36,337 nucleotides of DNA from Candidatus Babelota bacterium (GCA_022707425.1 JAKJAQ010000003.1:1-36337); one strand, 5' to 3'; positions 5,932-15,793 are shown, counted from the stretch's first letter. Numbers and translations: made by a program. The notes: generated by a model from the sequence alone, not told the origin.

Positions 5932-8652
5932 ATGAAAATGATTGAAATCTTTTTTTCATTATTAAATTTTATCAATAGTTATCCGGTTCTTCTCTCTACT
6001 GTTCTTGTTGCTTTCGTTTTTAAACTGTGGCTTTTTATCACGACAATTTCACATGGAATTAGAGCTCCAAAACTCCATCGTCCTTGGTATTTTTTGATTC
6101 CTGTATTTGCAGGAGCAATGTTTTCTGATACCGCATGGATTTTTTTTAACACTAACCGGCTCTTCCTTATTGCGATAGATTACCGATTATTATTGTGTTT
6201 AATTCGAATCGCTTGGGCCATGACAATAATACAATATCAATTTTTAGGACTTTTCATTGAAAGTTTAACTGAGAAAAATTACCAATTACATATCTATCAA
6301 AAAATATTAATTACCATAAGTACACTTTTTGGTTGCGCGTTTATTTATTTGGCAATTTTTGAATTTGATAGTGCACATAATCGTCCATTTTTTGAGATGA
6401 AATTCTTATTTCCTTTTAGCGGCTATTATATATTCTTTTTAATTATTCCTAGCATATTAAGAATTTTAAAAAAGATTCAGCTATCATCACTCCCAACAAT
6501 TTTGAAAAAACAGTTAAAACTCTTGATTCAATTTATAATTGTACCGCAATTATTTCTCGATTTTATTCAAATATTTCCGTTCAACTTTTCGCACACCTAT
6601 ACTGCAAATAGTTTTGCAGTAGTGAGTATTTCAACCATGTTGCTCACATTTGCGTTTTACTTTACTGCCAAAAAAATCATTGGTCTTCGTTTTCTCAATT
6701 TTGAAAACCATGTACAAACTACGCCGCACTTTAATTTTATTGATGATTTTAAAGATGTAGTAGAACAATTAAGCAATGCACTCACAAAGCAAGAATTAAC
6801 GCATATAACTAATACATTTTTTAAAAATGCATTTCGTTTACAAAATAACCGCGTATTTTTTTACATTCGCAAATCAACTGATGAAAAACAACCAAATTCG
6901 CATCAAAAAACTACCTATGGCCGCGAAACACTTGTTGAGCATTTCATTTCGGTAGCTGAATCTCCTGAATATGAAATTGGGGTTTATTTACACAAGCACA
7001 AAATTATTATTACTGATGAAATTTCATTTACCAATTTTTATGAAGATACCGCGCAGGGCACCCGCCTTGTTAATTTTATGAACCATATTGATGCTGATAT
7101 ATTTTTGCCAATATATTTTAGAGAATCGATTATTGGTTATATTATTGTAGACCGCAATTCGCGCCCAAATGAATTTTACAGCCGACTTGAACGTGATGAG
7201 ATGATGATATTTGCCACTTATATAAGCAATATAGTGCATATGATGCAAAATCGTAATCTTGAAACAGCCATTGAACGTGAAAAACAAATGCAAGAAGAGC
7301 TGTATCGCAAACATCAAGAAATTAATCAATACAAAGAAAGCATACAATCGTTTTTACGCACAACTCAACAGCGTAAAATTGGGCTTCTATTTTTTAAAAA
7401 TCGCCGGTTTAGTTTTGGTAATCAAGCGGCAAAAGAGCTGATTGGGATAAACCCAAATGCTTTCGAAGGACATCCACTCACCAAAGCGCTTAAATCTGTC
7501 GCAACACAAGTACAAGAATATAAAAGTAGTCAAACCACTTTTACAACCGACTCCCAAGGGAATAAACTCGTGTTGGCAGCATTGCCGCATCTTGATGAAA
7601 ATTCAGTTATTATCATGATTTATTATCCTGAAATTGCCGACATTTTAAAAAACCAGTTTGAAAAAATCGCCAATCCAAGCGAATGGGATTATGTACTCTA
7701 TCTTGAAACAACGCATTCGGGAAAACTTATCAATCAACTTATTCCAAGTAGCTCGCCACGTCTTTTACAATTTAAAATTGAACTGTTAAAACTTGCTCTC
7801 AGCAAAAAAGCACTCTTGCTCGATCTCGCTCAAGAAGATCAACTCTCCATGGCAGAAATTATTCATCACATTAGTTTGCGCGAAACATTGCACATTATCA
7901 CCTTAACTGCTCCGGAAAAAAACAATGAAACTGGTCTGAAGATTTTTGGATTAAGTCCCCTCTTTGGTGGCAGCAATGAACCATCATTGTTAGAAAAATT
8001 GCACAACACCGGCACCCTCTTTATTCAAAACGTTCATTTTCTACAACATGACACGCAGCTTTATTTGGCAGAAGTTATCAAATATGGACTGTATCGCCAT
8101 TTTAAAAGTGAACAAAAAAATTCGATCAATGTGCGCATAATTTGTTCAACTAATCAAGATCTTGCAACTTTGTCGCAAGAGGGAAGATTCTCTCTTGAAC
8201 TGTTTGCTGAGTTGAAACAAGCAACTCTTACATTACCACCGCTTGCTCAATTACCAGAAAACGAATTAACTGATCTTACCCATGCACTTACTGAACAAGC
8301 AATTAAAGCACAACCGTTCAAAAGTTTGTTAGAACTTACTGAGCATGAAACACATCGAATTGTTCATATGCGGCCACTGAGTTTGTATGAACTCAAAGCT
8401 AAAATTGAACAATTTTTGGTTCATAAATCAAAAAAGAATAATATTTATCATGAATCACACTTTGATCCAGGATTCAATATTACCGATCCTGAATTAGTAC
8501 ATGCAGCTCGTTTAGGCAAAAAAGCGTTACGCGATCCTAAAATGATGGCAATGTTGTGGCAAAAATTTGGTAACCAAAACCAAATTGCACAATTTTTGGG
8601 CGTAAATCGATCATCAGTCAATCGACGCTGTAAAGTGTACAAATTAATTTAA
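5932..8652 (+). CDS. 7-TM/GAF/PAS sensor with degenerate sigma54-activator module and Fis-type HTH
   Basis: The product has 906 residues. Residues 1-250 hold about seven membrane helices like the N-terminal 7TM regions of membrane sensors. A GAF-like domain follows (about 268-440), then a coiled segment and a PAS-like domain (about 483-565). Residues 580-800 align in order with sigma54-activator AAA domains, but the active motifs are altered. Walker A is ETTHSGKL near 591 rather than GESGTGKE, the GAFTGA loop is replaced by SPLFGGS near 675, and Walker B TLFLDEI reads TLFIQNV near 695. A later CSTNQDL motif is kept. The last 35 residues form a Fis-like HTH (GNQNQIAQFLGVNRSSVNRR). It is probably a membrane-bound transcription regulator without ATPase activity. 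No strong ribosome binding site is seen. A second ATG lies two codons in. Confidence 0.8.
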   Translation: MKMIEIFFSLLNFINSYPVLLSTVLVAFVFKLWLFITTISHGIRAPKLHRPWYFLIPVFAGAMFSDTAWIFFNTNRLFLIAIDYRLLLCLIRIAWAMTIIQYQFLGLFIESLTEKNYQLHIYQKILITISTLFGCAFIYLAIFEFDSAHNRPFFEMKFLFPFSGYYIFFLIIPSILRILKKIQLSSLPTILKKQLKLLIQFIIVPQLFLDFIQIFPFNFSHTYTANSFAVVSISTMLLTFAFYFTAKKIIGLRFLNFENHVQTTPHFNFIDDFKDVVEQLSNALTKQELTHITNTFFKNAFRLQNNRVFFYIRKSTDEKQPNSHQKTTYGRETLVEHFISVAESPEYEIGVYLHKHKIIITDEISFTNFYEDTAQGTRLVNFMNHIDADIFLPIYFRESIIGYIIVDRNSRPNEFYSRLERDEMMIFATYISNIVHMMQNRNLETAIEREKQMQEELYRKHQEINQYKESIQSFLRTTQQRKIGLLFFKNRRFSFGNQAAKELIGINPNAFEGHPLTKALKSVATQVQEYKSSQTTFTTDSQGNKLVLAALPHLDENSVIIMIYYPEIADILKNQFEKIANPSEWDYVLYLETTHSGKLINQLIPSSSPRLLQFKIELLKLALSKKALLLDLAQEDQLSMAEIIHHISLRETLHIITLTAPEKNNETGLKIFGLSPLFGGSNEPSLLEKLHNTGTLFIQNVHFLQHDTQLYLAEVIKYGLYRHFKSEQKNSINVRIICSTNQDLATLSQEGRFSLELFAELKQATLTLPPLAQLPENELTDLTHALTEQAIKAQPFKSLLELTEHETHRIVHMRPLSLYELKAKIEQFLVHKSKKNNIYHESHFDPGFNITDPELVHAARLGKKALRDPKMMAMLWQKFGNQNQIAQFLGVNRSSVNRRCKVYKLI

Positions 8653-8677
8653 ACTGCTCAATTACCTTCATTTTCTG

Positions 8678-8706
8678 TTGCTAAATTCAAGTCATTCTTC
8701 TATGTT
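8678..8706 (+). promoter_or_regulatory. Possible promoter for the xer gene
   Basis: TTGCTA and TATGTT are 17 bases apart and lie 26 bases before the ATG at 8732. The match is moderate. Confidence 0.35.
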
Positions 8707-8731
8707 GTAGATGAAATCAAAAAAGGATGCC

Positions 8732-9652
8732 ATGAATCATACCGAATTTGAAAAAAAAGGAGCAGAGTTTTTACGTTATTTGCAAATCGAGCGCAATTTA
8801 TCAACTCACACGATTCGCGCCTATCAGACCGATTTGCATAGATTCGGTGCTTTTTGGCAAACAATTAATTCAACTGAAAAACAAGAAATTACCATTACGC
8901 GCGCATTTGAACGCTATTGCGTTGCGCTCTATCATCAGCACATTGAGAAATCATCAATTGCACGAAAAATTTCATCGATGCAGTCATTCATTGAATATCT
9001 TAAAAGCTGCGGTATTTCTCTTACCATTACTTTAACGCGTCCGCGTCTTGATAAAAAATTACCAGAATATTTGAGCATTGACGAAATTTTCTATTTGCTC
9101 GATACGATTAAATTGCAAGATTTACCAACTCGGCGCCCTTATCGCGATCAAGCAATCTTTGAACTTCTTTATGCAACTGGTATTCGTTGTTCAGAATTAG
9201 TATCAATTAAATTTGGCGATATTGATTTGGAACAAAAAACAATTCGCATCTACGGCAAAGGAAGAAAAGAGCGAATTGCGCTGTTTGGACAAAAAGCAAA
9301 AGAAAAAATTCTCACCTACTTAAAGCACGAACGACCTGAAGCAAGTAACCAGCAAGAAAAACTGTTTCTCAATAATCGACAAGAACCATTAACAACTCGT
9401 TCAGTACAACGAATCATTGAAATGTTTCGCACATTTTTAAAAATAAAAAAACGAATTACACCACATAAATTGCGCCACTCATTTGCAACACATCTACTCA
9501 ACCAAGGAGTAGATTTGCGTGTTGTGCAAGAACTGCTTGGGCATAAAACGCTTGCAAGCACAGAAAAATATACACATGTAAGCACGCAACAATTAAGTGA
9601 ACTATGTGACAATCTTCATCCCTTAAATAAATTTGAGAGTGACGCAGAATAA
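8732..9652 (+). CDS. xerD: Tyrosine recombinase XerC/XerD
   Basis: The product has 306 residues, the usual Xer length. It resolves chromosome dimers at the dif site. The N-terminal SAM-like core-binding domain (residues 1-100) includes ERNLSTHTIRAYQTDL. The catalytic residues are visible: Arg in ATGIRCSEL, Lys in GKGRKER, His and Arg in HKLRHSF, His in LLGHKTL and the nucleophile Tyr in EKYTHVS. The start at 8732 is chosen because AAGGATG lies just upstream; an in-frame ATG at 8711 has no such site. It sits five bases ahead of the penicillin-binding protein gene, so both may be transcribed together. XerC versus XerD cannot be settled from this sequence. Confidence 0.85.
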   Translation: MNHTEFEKKGAEFLRYLQIERNLSTHTIRAYQTDLHRFGAFWQTINSTEKQEITITRAFERYCVALYHQHIEKSSIARKISSMQSFIEYLKSCGISLTITLTRPRLDKKLPEYLSIDEIFYLLDTIKLQDLPTRRPYRDQAIFELLYATGIRCSELVSIKFGDIDLEQKTIRIYGKGRKERIALFGQKAKEKILTYLKHERPEASNQQEKLFLNNRQEPLTTRSVQRIIEMFRTFLKIKKRITPHKLRHSFATHLLNQGVDLRVVQELLGHKTLASTEKYTHVSTQQLSELCDNLHPLNKFESDAE

Positions 9653-9657
9653 AACAT

Positions 9658-11394
9658 ATGGAATCATCAGTTTCATCGCTAAAAAAAATAAAAATCATCA
9701 GTTTCATTTATCTCATTGCTTTTTGCGTTATCATTTTTCGTCTTATTTATTTGCAAGTGTATCTTAATCAGGAATTATTCAATCGCGCTCAAAATAATTT
9801 TTTGCGCACTGAAAAAGTAAATTCTCGTCGCGGCAATATTCTTGATTGTCATGGTAGATTGTTAGCAACAAATCAACCGATTACTAATATTTATTGGCGT
9901 GGAACTGGCAATAGAACATTATCGCCTGAACAACGCACCCTTTTAGAGCACATTTCGCAATTAATTAATATTGAGCTTGATCAAACAGTCATGAACAATA
10001 TTAAATTTGTGGAACGCACATCAAAAGAAACAATTTTATGTTCAAACGCTTCATTCGAACAACTTAGTAAACTTACCGAGCTTTTTCCTGATAACCCTAA
10101 CATTTCAATCAGCACCCAGCTAAAACGGTGTTACCCACACAGTTCAAAAGCGAGTCATGTCATTGGCTATATAAGTACCATCGATGAACGAATGACCGGA
10201 AAAATGGGCATTGAAAAAATGTTTGAACCTACCTTACGTGGTCAAGAAGGAATGATGATCAAAACAATCAACTCATTGGGCACTAATTTATATGCGCAGG
10301 AAATAACTAAGGCGCTTGCCGGCCAAGATATTGTGACAACGCTCGATCTTGGATTACAAGATTTGGCTGAAGAAGCATTTCCCGAAAATCAATCTGGTTG
10401 TTTATTAATTATGGATCCCCAAACCGGCGCGATTCTTTCAGCTGTTTCTCGGCCAGCGTTTGATCCGTCACTTTTTTTGGAAACAATTTCTCTTAATCAG
10501 TGGCAAAGTTTGCAGGCAAAGCAACCATTTTTAAATCGCATGCTTTGTTGTTATCCTCCAGCTTCACCATTCAAGCTGGTAACTCTCAGCGCAGCATTAG
10601 AAAACAAAATTATTACTCCTGAAACAATTACCTACTGTAAAGGCTTTACTCGATTTCGTGGACGGAGATATCATTGCGCAGATCATGATGGCCATGGCCG
10701 GCTTGATATTCAAGAATCGGTTGAAAAATCATGCAATATTTTATTTTTTGAAATAGCAAAACGAATTTCGATTGATACGTTAGCCGAGTATGCACACAAA
10801 TTCGGTTTAGGGCAAAGTACTAATATTATGTTTCCAGAACAAACAGGTCTCGTTCCCACTACCGAATGGAAACGTCGCGTAAAAGGTGAACCCTGGTGGC
10901 CCGGTGAAAATCTATCGGCCGTTATTGGGCAAAGTTATTTATTGGTAACACCGCTTCAAATTGCGCGCATGATTGGGAGTATCTTTACTGGTTATTTGGT
11001 AACACCGCGCGTCATTATGCAGGAACCTATTTGCACACAACCACTTTCAATCAAACCAGAAACACGTGCATTTTTAAAAAAAACCATGAAAGGAGTTGTC
11101 GAGCAAGGAACTGCACAGCGTGTAAACAAAATAAAAAATTTAAAAGTATATGCAAAAACCGGAACTGCTCAAACTATCTCATTAGAAAAACAGGAAGCGG
11201 GTGGCAACGTTTCCCACTATTTAGAACATGCCTGGTTTACTGCCTTTTTTCGCTACAAAAAAAGCAATCCATTAATCATGGTTTTGCTTATCGAAAACGT
11301 AGGTTCGTCAAAAGAAGCAACCAAAGTTGCAAAAAAGTTTTTAGTCAATTATCGATCTATGCAAGATCAACAAGAATCTCAAACAATTAATTAA
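9658..11394 (+). CDS. Class B penicillin-binding protein (PBP2/FtsI-like transpeptidase)
   Basis: The product has 578 residues. It cross-links peptidoglycan during elongation or division. There is one membrane helix near residues 12-32, then the dimerisation domain beginning at RRGNILDCHGRLLA, then the transpeptidase domain. The three active-site motifs are present: SPFK with Ser303, SCN at 358-360 and KTG at 500-502. The presence of an active transpeptidase implies that the organism makes at least some cross-linked peptidoglycan. The gene begins five bases after xer. No clear Shine-Dalgarno sequence is seen. MrdA and FtsI types cannot be separated with confidence. Confidence 0.88.
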   Translation: MESSVSSLKKIKIISFIYLIAFCVIIFRLIYLQVYLNQELFNRAQNNFLRTEKVNSRRGNILDCHGRLLATNQPITNIYWRGTGNRTLSPEQRTLLEHISQLINIELDQTVMNNIKFVERTSKETILCSNASFEQLSKLTELFPDNPNISISTQLKRCYPHSSKASHVIGYISTIDERMTGKMGIEKMFEPTLRGQEGMMIKTINSLGTNLYAQEITKALAGQDIVTTLDLGLQDLAEEAFPENQSGCLLIMDPQTGAILSAVSRPAFDPSLFLETISLNQWQSLQAKQPFLNRMLCCYPPASPFKLVTLSAALENKIITPETITYCKGFTRFRGRRYHCADHDGHGRLDIQESVEKSCNILFFEIAKRISIDTLAEYAHKFGLGQSTNIMFPEQTGLVPTTEWKRRVKGEPWWPGENLSAVIGQSYLLVTPLQIARMIGSIFTGYLVTPRVIMQEPICTQPLSIKPETRAFLKKTMKGVVEQGTAQRVNKIKNLKVYAKTGTAQTISLEKQEAGGNVSHYLEHAWFTAFFRYKKSNPLIMVLLIENVGSSKEATKVAKKFLVNYRSMQDQQESQTIN

Positions 11395-11460
11395 TCTGCC
11401 GTTTCTATTTTTTTTACCGATTTAAGAAAAGATTTATTGTTAATACAAGAGAAATTAACA

Positions 11461-11500
11461 AAAGAAAAAAAGCAGCGAACACATTAACGTTTCACTGCTC
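11461..11500 (-). terminator. Terminator of the rpmB-rpsT transcript
   Basis: Read on the minus strand, AGCAGTGAAAC and GTTCGCTGCT form a stem with one bulge and one mismatch, followed by TTTTTTCTTT. It lies 25 bases past the rpsT stop. Confidence 0.75.
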
Positions 11501-11524
11501 CTTATCGCGCAAGAAAGAACAAAT

Positions 11525-11809
11525 TTACTTTGTGCCTTTTGCTTTTTTAGCTGCAGCCACTTTTTTTGCAAGACGGCTTATTTTACGAGCAGCTGCTTTA
11601 GGATGAAGAGTCTTTTTGCTTTTTGCTCGAGCAAGTTTCGATTCTGCATCGCGCATTAAATCAAGTGTAAATACAATTTCGTCACCTTGATCAAGAGACA
11701 GTAACACTTTTTTTGCACTGCTTTTTAATGAACTTTTACGCGCTAAATTCACATCACGACGTTTTATATTTTGGCGTGCTTGTTTTTTAGCCGATTTAGT
11801 ATTTGCCAT
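11525..11809 (-). CDS. rpsT: 30S ribosomal protein bS20
   Basis: The product has 94 residues, slightly longer than the usual 85-90. It binds 16S rRNA in the 30S body. It starts MANTKSAKKQARQNIKRRDV, the typical S20 N-terminus, and continues through the LHPKAAARKISRLAKKV segment that is diagnostic of the family. The Lys-rich tail is normal. AAAGGTAGGCT precedes the ATG. It follows rpmB by 19 bases in what is probably a two-gene ribosomal operon ended by the hairpin at 11461-11500. Confidence 0.97.
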   Translation of the reverse strand: MANTKSAKKQARQNIKRRDVNLARKSSLKSSAKKVLLSLDQGDEIVFTLDLMRDAESKLARAKSKKTLHPKAAARKISRLAKKVAAAKKAKGTK

Positions 11810-11828
11810 AGCCTACCTTTAAGAAATT

Positions 11829-12032
11829 TTAAACAACTTTTTCAACTTTTCCAGCTTTAACACATTTAGTACACACAGCACCACGCATTACTTTTTTAGG
11901 CGTTTGTCCAGTGATAACAAAACGGATTTTATGAACGTTTGGGTAGACCCATCGTTTTGTGCGGTTATTTGCATGACTGACGTCATTTCCAACTTGTGGA
12001 CGCTTATCACACAGGCAGCAGATTCTAGACAT
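11829..12032 (-). CDS. rpmB: 50S ribosomal protein bL28
   Basis: The product has 67 residues. The start at 12032 gives the family N-terminus MSRICCLCDKRP, and the body has SHANNRTKRW and PNVHKIRF. Two Cys pairs (CLC near residues 6-8 and CTKC near residue 54) indicate the zinc-binding form of L28. AAAGG lies 12 bases upstream of this ATG, slightly far, and an ATG directly after it adds four residues (MFGI), so the true start could be there. It is first in a pair with rpsT. Confidence 0.95.
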   Translation of the reverse strand: MSRICCLCDKRPQVGNDVSHANNRTKRWVYPNVHKIRFVITGQTPKKVMRGAVCTKCVKAGKVEKVV

Positions 12033-12111
12033 AATTCCAAACATCCTTTCAAACAATCATAGAGATTTCTTAAAGCTTACGCCTTGAGTTAATTCCGGCG
12101 CGCCTATCTTC

Positions 12112-12138
12112 GCCTAAAGCACAAAGGGGTGCTAAGGC
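12112..12138. repeat. GC-rich imperfect hairpin in the rpmB leader
   Basis: GCCT...GCAC and GTGC...AGGC form an imperfect stem around a 6-base loop, in a local GC-rich island (about 12078-12140) within AT-rich surroundings. It lies between the proposed rpmB promoter and the gene. It shares the words CCTTAGC, CTAAAGC and GGCGAA with the GC-rich island at 31155-31240, which suggests a dispersed palindromic element. Confidence 0.35.
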
Positions 12139-12153
12139 AGATATATTATCTAT

Positions 12154-12159
12154 AGTATA
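12154..12159 (-). promoter_or_regulatory. Possible -10 box of the rpmB-rpsT operon
   Basis: On the minus strand this reads TATACT, with a poor -35 candidate TTACGA 19 bases upstream. The resulting leader would be about 115 bases and contain the GC-rich hairpin. Confidence 0.35.
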
Positions 12160-12198
12160 TATTAAATGTACTATAAAATCGTAATTTTTCAATCGGTC

Positions 12199-12980
12199 TT
12201 ATGTATCAGTTGGTAATAAAAGACGTAATTTTTCATGAATTTTAGGGTGGGCCGCCACATATGATCGATAATTTTTTGTCGGTACCGTTCCTTCAAACGT
12301 AGTAACAGCGCCTCCTGCCTCCTGAATGAGTAACATCCCTGCAGCAATATCCCACCAGCCAAGATCTCTAAAAAATAAACCATCAGTTCGACCACAAGCA
12401 ACATAGGCCTGATCAAGAGCAATGGCACCCAAATGCCTCAAAGCGAATACTTTATCTGCCAATCGTTCTACCGTTTTAACCGTTTGTTGATAGGCTATTC
12501 CTTTGCTATAAGGCAACCCCACAAATAAGAATGCATCGCTCAAATTCGCAGGACAATTTACCGCAATCGGTTTTCCGTTACACATTGCTGGTTTGCCTTG
12601 CTGTACACTAAAAAGTTCATCACGCAACGGATCGTATATTACTCCTAGAACAGATACGCCCTGAAAGGTTAATGCAACTGAAATGCAAAAATAGGGAATT
12701 TTGTGGGCAAAATTTGTGGTGCCATCAAGTGGATCAATCACCCAGCAATAGGGTGCATCACCATTCTGGCCAGACTCTTCGGCAAAAAAAGATGCATGCG
12801 GCAATAATTTACCCAATTGCTCTATTAAATACCGTTCACTTTCAATATCTGCAATGGTTACAAATCCAGCATTTGGCTTATTTTTTTGCTCAATTGGTTT
12901 GCCAAAATAATGAAGAACAATGGTTCCTGATGTTTGACTATAGCCTCAACTGCTTGCACCAACTCTGCCGTGACGATCAT
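12199..12980 (-). pseudogene. suhB: Inositol-1-monophosphatase family (SuhB), frameshifted near the N-terminus
   Basis: The body of the protein carries the IMPase metal-site motifs AEESG, DPLDGTTNF and WDIAAG in one frame down to the stop at 12199. The natural start is the ATG at 12978-12980, which overlaps the ftsH stop as TAATG. That frame reads [16 protein letters not shown] and then runs out of the family and stops at 12858. The family sequence resumes one frame away as SGTIVLHYFGKP...GFVTIADIESERY. One missing base near 12932-12935 (an AAA that should be AAAA) explains this. With it restored the gene would encode 260 residues, the normal SuhB length. There is no ATG in the second frame before the conserved region. 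It is therefore a recent pseudogene, a sequencing error, or a recoded gene; no slippery heptamer is seen. Confidence 0.75.
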
Positions 12981-15637
12981 TAGTTTTCCTGTCCACCCAA
13001 ACGGAAATCTGCACGCGGAGTAATGCCCAACAATTCATATACTTCTTGAGCATACAATACCTCTTTTTCAAGAAGCGCTAGAGCTAATTTATCCAATTTG
13101 TCGCGATTGTTTTTCAATAGGTCTCGCACTGAGCTCATTGCATCTTGCAATGTTTTTTCAACCAATGCATCGATCCGTTCTGCTGTTTTTTCAGAATAAC
13201 GGTATGCACGATTATCTTGTTCATACATTACTGGACCCATTTCTTCAGTCATTCCGCCACACACCATGCGTCGAGCAAGATCGGTCGCATGTTTAAAATC
13301 ACTGCCAGCACCAGGAGTCATAACGCCGCACGCTAATTGTTCAGCAGCACGGCCACCAAGAGCGACAAAAATATGTGACATAAATCGATCTTTTGTTTCC
13401 AGCAATACATCTCGTTCAGGCAAGAAGTGTGTAACACCCAACGCACCACCACGAGGCACAATGGTTACCTTATCTAATGGATCACCATGTTCTGGTAATA
13501 ATATTCTCACTAAGGCATGCCCTGCTTCATGGAATGCAGTAATTCTTTTTTCTTCTTCACTCATTGCATGTGATTCCATTTTTTGACCTAAGGTCACTCG
13601 GTCACGCGCAATTTCAAAATCATGCATCGTCACAACGCTATCGGCTGATCGTTTAGCTGCAGTCAATGCTGCCTCATTTACCAAATGGGCTAAATCGGCA
13701 CCAGAAAAACCGGTAGTGCTGCGTGCAATACGTTCAATATCAATACCTTCTTCAGTTTTAATTTTTTTGATATGAACACGCAAAATATCTTCACGGCTTT
13801 TGAGCGTCGGATAAGGAATATGTATCTCTTTGTCAAAACGTCCAGGGCGCAATAATGCTTTATCTAAAACATCTGAACGGTTTGTAGCTGCAATTACAAT
13901 AACTGCAGAATCAACGGTATTAAAACCATCAAGTTCAGTTAATAATTGGTTGAGTGTTTGATTGCGTTCTTCACTGCCGCCATCACCACCGCTCACACGA
14001 TGTGAACCAATTGAATCAATTTCATCAATAAAAATAATACTTGGCATGTGTTTACGCGCTTGTGCAAAAAGATCACGCACACGCGCTGCACCAACACCCA
14101 CATACATTTCAATAAAATCTGATGCGCTTACGCTAAAGAATGGACAATTTGATTCACCCGCCACTGCTTTAGCAAGTAATGTTTTACCATTTCCTGGACT
14201 GCCAACTAAAAGCACGCCACGAGGAATGCGCGCACCAATGCGGCGGTATTTAAGTGGATTTTTCAAGAAATCGACAATATCCATTAACTCTTCTTTTGCC
14301 TCAGGCATACCAGCAACATCAGCAAAGGTTACTTTCATTTGCGATGGCACAAACATTTTTGTTTTGCTGCTGCCTTTTGTTAACGGATTTGCGTTTGATA
14401 ATGAAGCAGAATTGTTTTCTTCAACCACTTTTTTGTGCGCTTGTAACAAATCTGCCATGGCAACTTCATTTTTTCCTTCTTTTGAAGCTTGCAATGCAGC
14501 TTTATTCATCAAGTCTGCTAAATCAGCACCCGAAAACCCTGCCGTTTCTTGCGCAAGTGCCTTGAGATCAACATCGTCCGAAACTTTAATTTTTTGTGCA
14601 TTAATTTTCAAGATTCGTTCACGCGCAATCAAGTCAGGATAACCCACCGGAACAACGCGATCAAAACGACCCGGCCTTAACAATGCTTTATCAAGTACTT
14701 CAGGCATATTGGTTGCCGCAACAACAATAATAGGAGAATTTGATGATTCAAAACCGTCCATCTCAATCAACAATTGGTTAAGTGTTTGTTCACGTTCGTC
14801 ATGTCCACCACCAAAACCACTGCCACGTTGGCGGCCGATTGCATCTATTTCATCAATAAACACAATCGCAGGAGCGTGGCGACGCGCTTTTTCAAATAAA
14901 TCACGAACACGCGCAGCACCAACACCAACAAATACTTCAATAAAATCTGAACCTGAAACACTGAAAAATGGGCAATGTGCTTGGCCAGCCATTGCTCGCG
15001 CAAGCAATGTTTTACCATTACCTGGGTCGCCAACTAATAAAACACCGCGCGGAATTCGGGCTCCTAAACGACGATATTTATCAGGATTCTTTAAAAAATC
15101 GACAACATCTTTAAGCGCCTCTTTTGCATCATCGGCACCTGCAACAGATTCAAAGTTTTCACTAATCATTGATGGCATAAACATTTTTGCTTTGCTTTTG
15201 CCCATTGAAAAAATGCCGCCGCTTCCACTATTTGAACCGCGTGCTTGCCTGAAAAAAAACCATGCAGCGATCGGCACAATAAGCAAGAAACCTAATAAAA
15301 GCATGTACCAAGTACTTAATGGATTTGAGTTCGTTGCAACAGAAAACTCTACATTATGTTTTTTTAATATATCCCAATTATTCGTCTGCTCGGGAATGGT
15401 AACTTCAAATCGGCTTCCATCATTCATTACTCCGTACACTTCTTGCCCAGAGACATGAACTGCTTTTACTTGTCCTTCTTCAATCGCTTTTAAATAGCTT
15501 GAATAGGTAAAACTTTTAATATGGCGAGTATAATCGGTTAATTTGGTAAGTAATGTCAAACATGCCACAAATAAAAATACGATGAAAATAAGATTTTTCG
15601 GACCGCGAGAAATTTGATTGAAACGCATTTTTTTCAT
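12980..15637 (-). CDS. ftsH: FtsH-type membrane zinc metalloprotease with two tandem AAA modules
   Basis: The product has 885 residues; normal FtsH has about 600-650. Membrane helices lie near residues 15-32 and 110-129, with an FtsH extracytoplasmic domain between. AAA module 1 has Walker A GDPGNGKT (203-210), pore loop [10 protein letters not shown], Walker B IVFIDEID (258-265) and arginine finger RPGRFDR. Module 2 repeats all of this: GSPGNGKT (479-486), [18 protein letters not shown] (534-541) and RPGRFDK. The M41 protease follows, with HEAGH (703-707) and the third zinc ligand near Asp780. The repeat unit includes the linker K-x-KMF-x-PS. Both ATPase modules look intact. The start at 15637 has AGGA nine bases upstream. 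The gene is first in a transcript with suhB (TAATG overlap). Confidence 0.95.
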   Translation of the reverse strand: MKKMRFNQISRGPKNLIFIVFLFVACLTLLTKLTDYTRHIKSFTYSSYLKAIEEGQVKAVHVSGQEVYGVMNDGSRFEVTIPEQTNNWDILKKHNVEFSVATNSNPLSTWYMLLLGFLLIVPIAAWFFFRQARGSNSGSGGIFSMGKSKAKMFMPSMISENFESVAGADDAKEALKDVVDFLKNPDKYRRLGARIPRGVLLVGDPGNGKTLLARAMAGQAHCPFFSVSGSDFIEVFVGVGAARVRDLFEKARRHAPAIVFIDEIDAIGRQRGSGFGGGHDEREQTLNQLLIEMDGFESSNSPIIVVAATNMPEVLDKALLRPGRFDRVVPVGYPDLIARERILKINAQKIKVSDDVDLKALAQETAGFSGADLADLMNKAALQASKEGKNEVAMADLLQAHKKVVEENNSASLSNANPLTKGSSKTKMFVPSQMKVTFADVAGMPEAKEELMDIVDFLKNPLKYRRIGARIPRGVLLVGSPGNGKTLLAKAVAGESNCPFFSVSASDFIEMYVGVGAARVRDLFAQARKHMPSIIFIDEIDSIGSHRVSGGDGGSEERNQTLNQLLTELDGFNTVDSAVIVIAATNRSDVLDKALLRPGRFDKEIHIPYPTLKSREDILRVHIKKIKTEEGIDIERIARSTTGFSGADLAHLVNEAALTAAKRSADSVVTMHDFEIARDRVTLGQKMESHAMSEEEKRITAFHEAGHALVRILLPEHGDPLDKVTIVPRGGALGVTHFLPERDVLLETKDRFMSHIFVALGGRAAEQLACGVMTPGAGSDFKHATDLARRMVCGGMTEEMGPVMYEQDNRAYRYSEKTAERIDALVEKTLQDAMSSVRDLLKNNRDKLDKLALALLEKEVLYAQEVYELLGITPRADFRLGGQEN

Positions 15638-15764
15638 AAAAACTATCCTATCGGTCAAGATTTCATATGCACTCTTTTTTGCGCACCAAACATGATCAAA
15701 AAAGAGCTTGAATTTTACTAGCTGCATCAAACGCGGCCGCTGAGGCCAACTACCCTGTCTTTTA

Positions 15765-15793
15765 ATTATACTATAGAGCCAAAAATCTGTCGA
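15765..15793 (-). promoter_or_regulatory. Promoter of the ftsH-suhB transcript
   Basis: On the minus strand TCGACA and TATAAT are separated by exactly 17 bases, giving a leader of about 120 bases before the ftsH ATG at 15637. Confidence 0.65.

Noticed and set aside
8732-9652. Xer recombinase as a mobile-element integrase
   Set aside because: The length and motifs fit housekeeping XerC/D, and no att repeats, excisionase or cargo genes lie nearby.
12925-12940. Programmed -1 frameshift in suhB
   Set aside because: No slippery heptamer is present at the junction; a simple base loss or sequencing error is more likely.
13962-15458. Long plus-strand open frames (226 and 249 codons) opposite ftsH
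   Set aside because: They are antisense shadows of the two conserved AAA modules, have no family similarity or ribosome binding sites, and mirror each other because the modules are repeats.
12980-15637. Two separate ftsH genes joined by an assembly error
   Set aside because: Only one membrane anchor and one protease domain exist, the frame is continuous, and the two AAA modules differ throughout.
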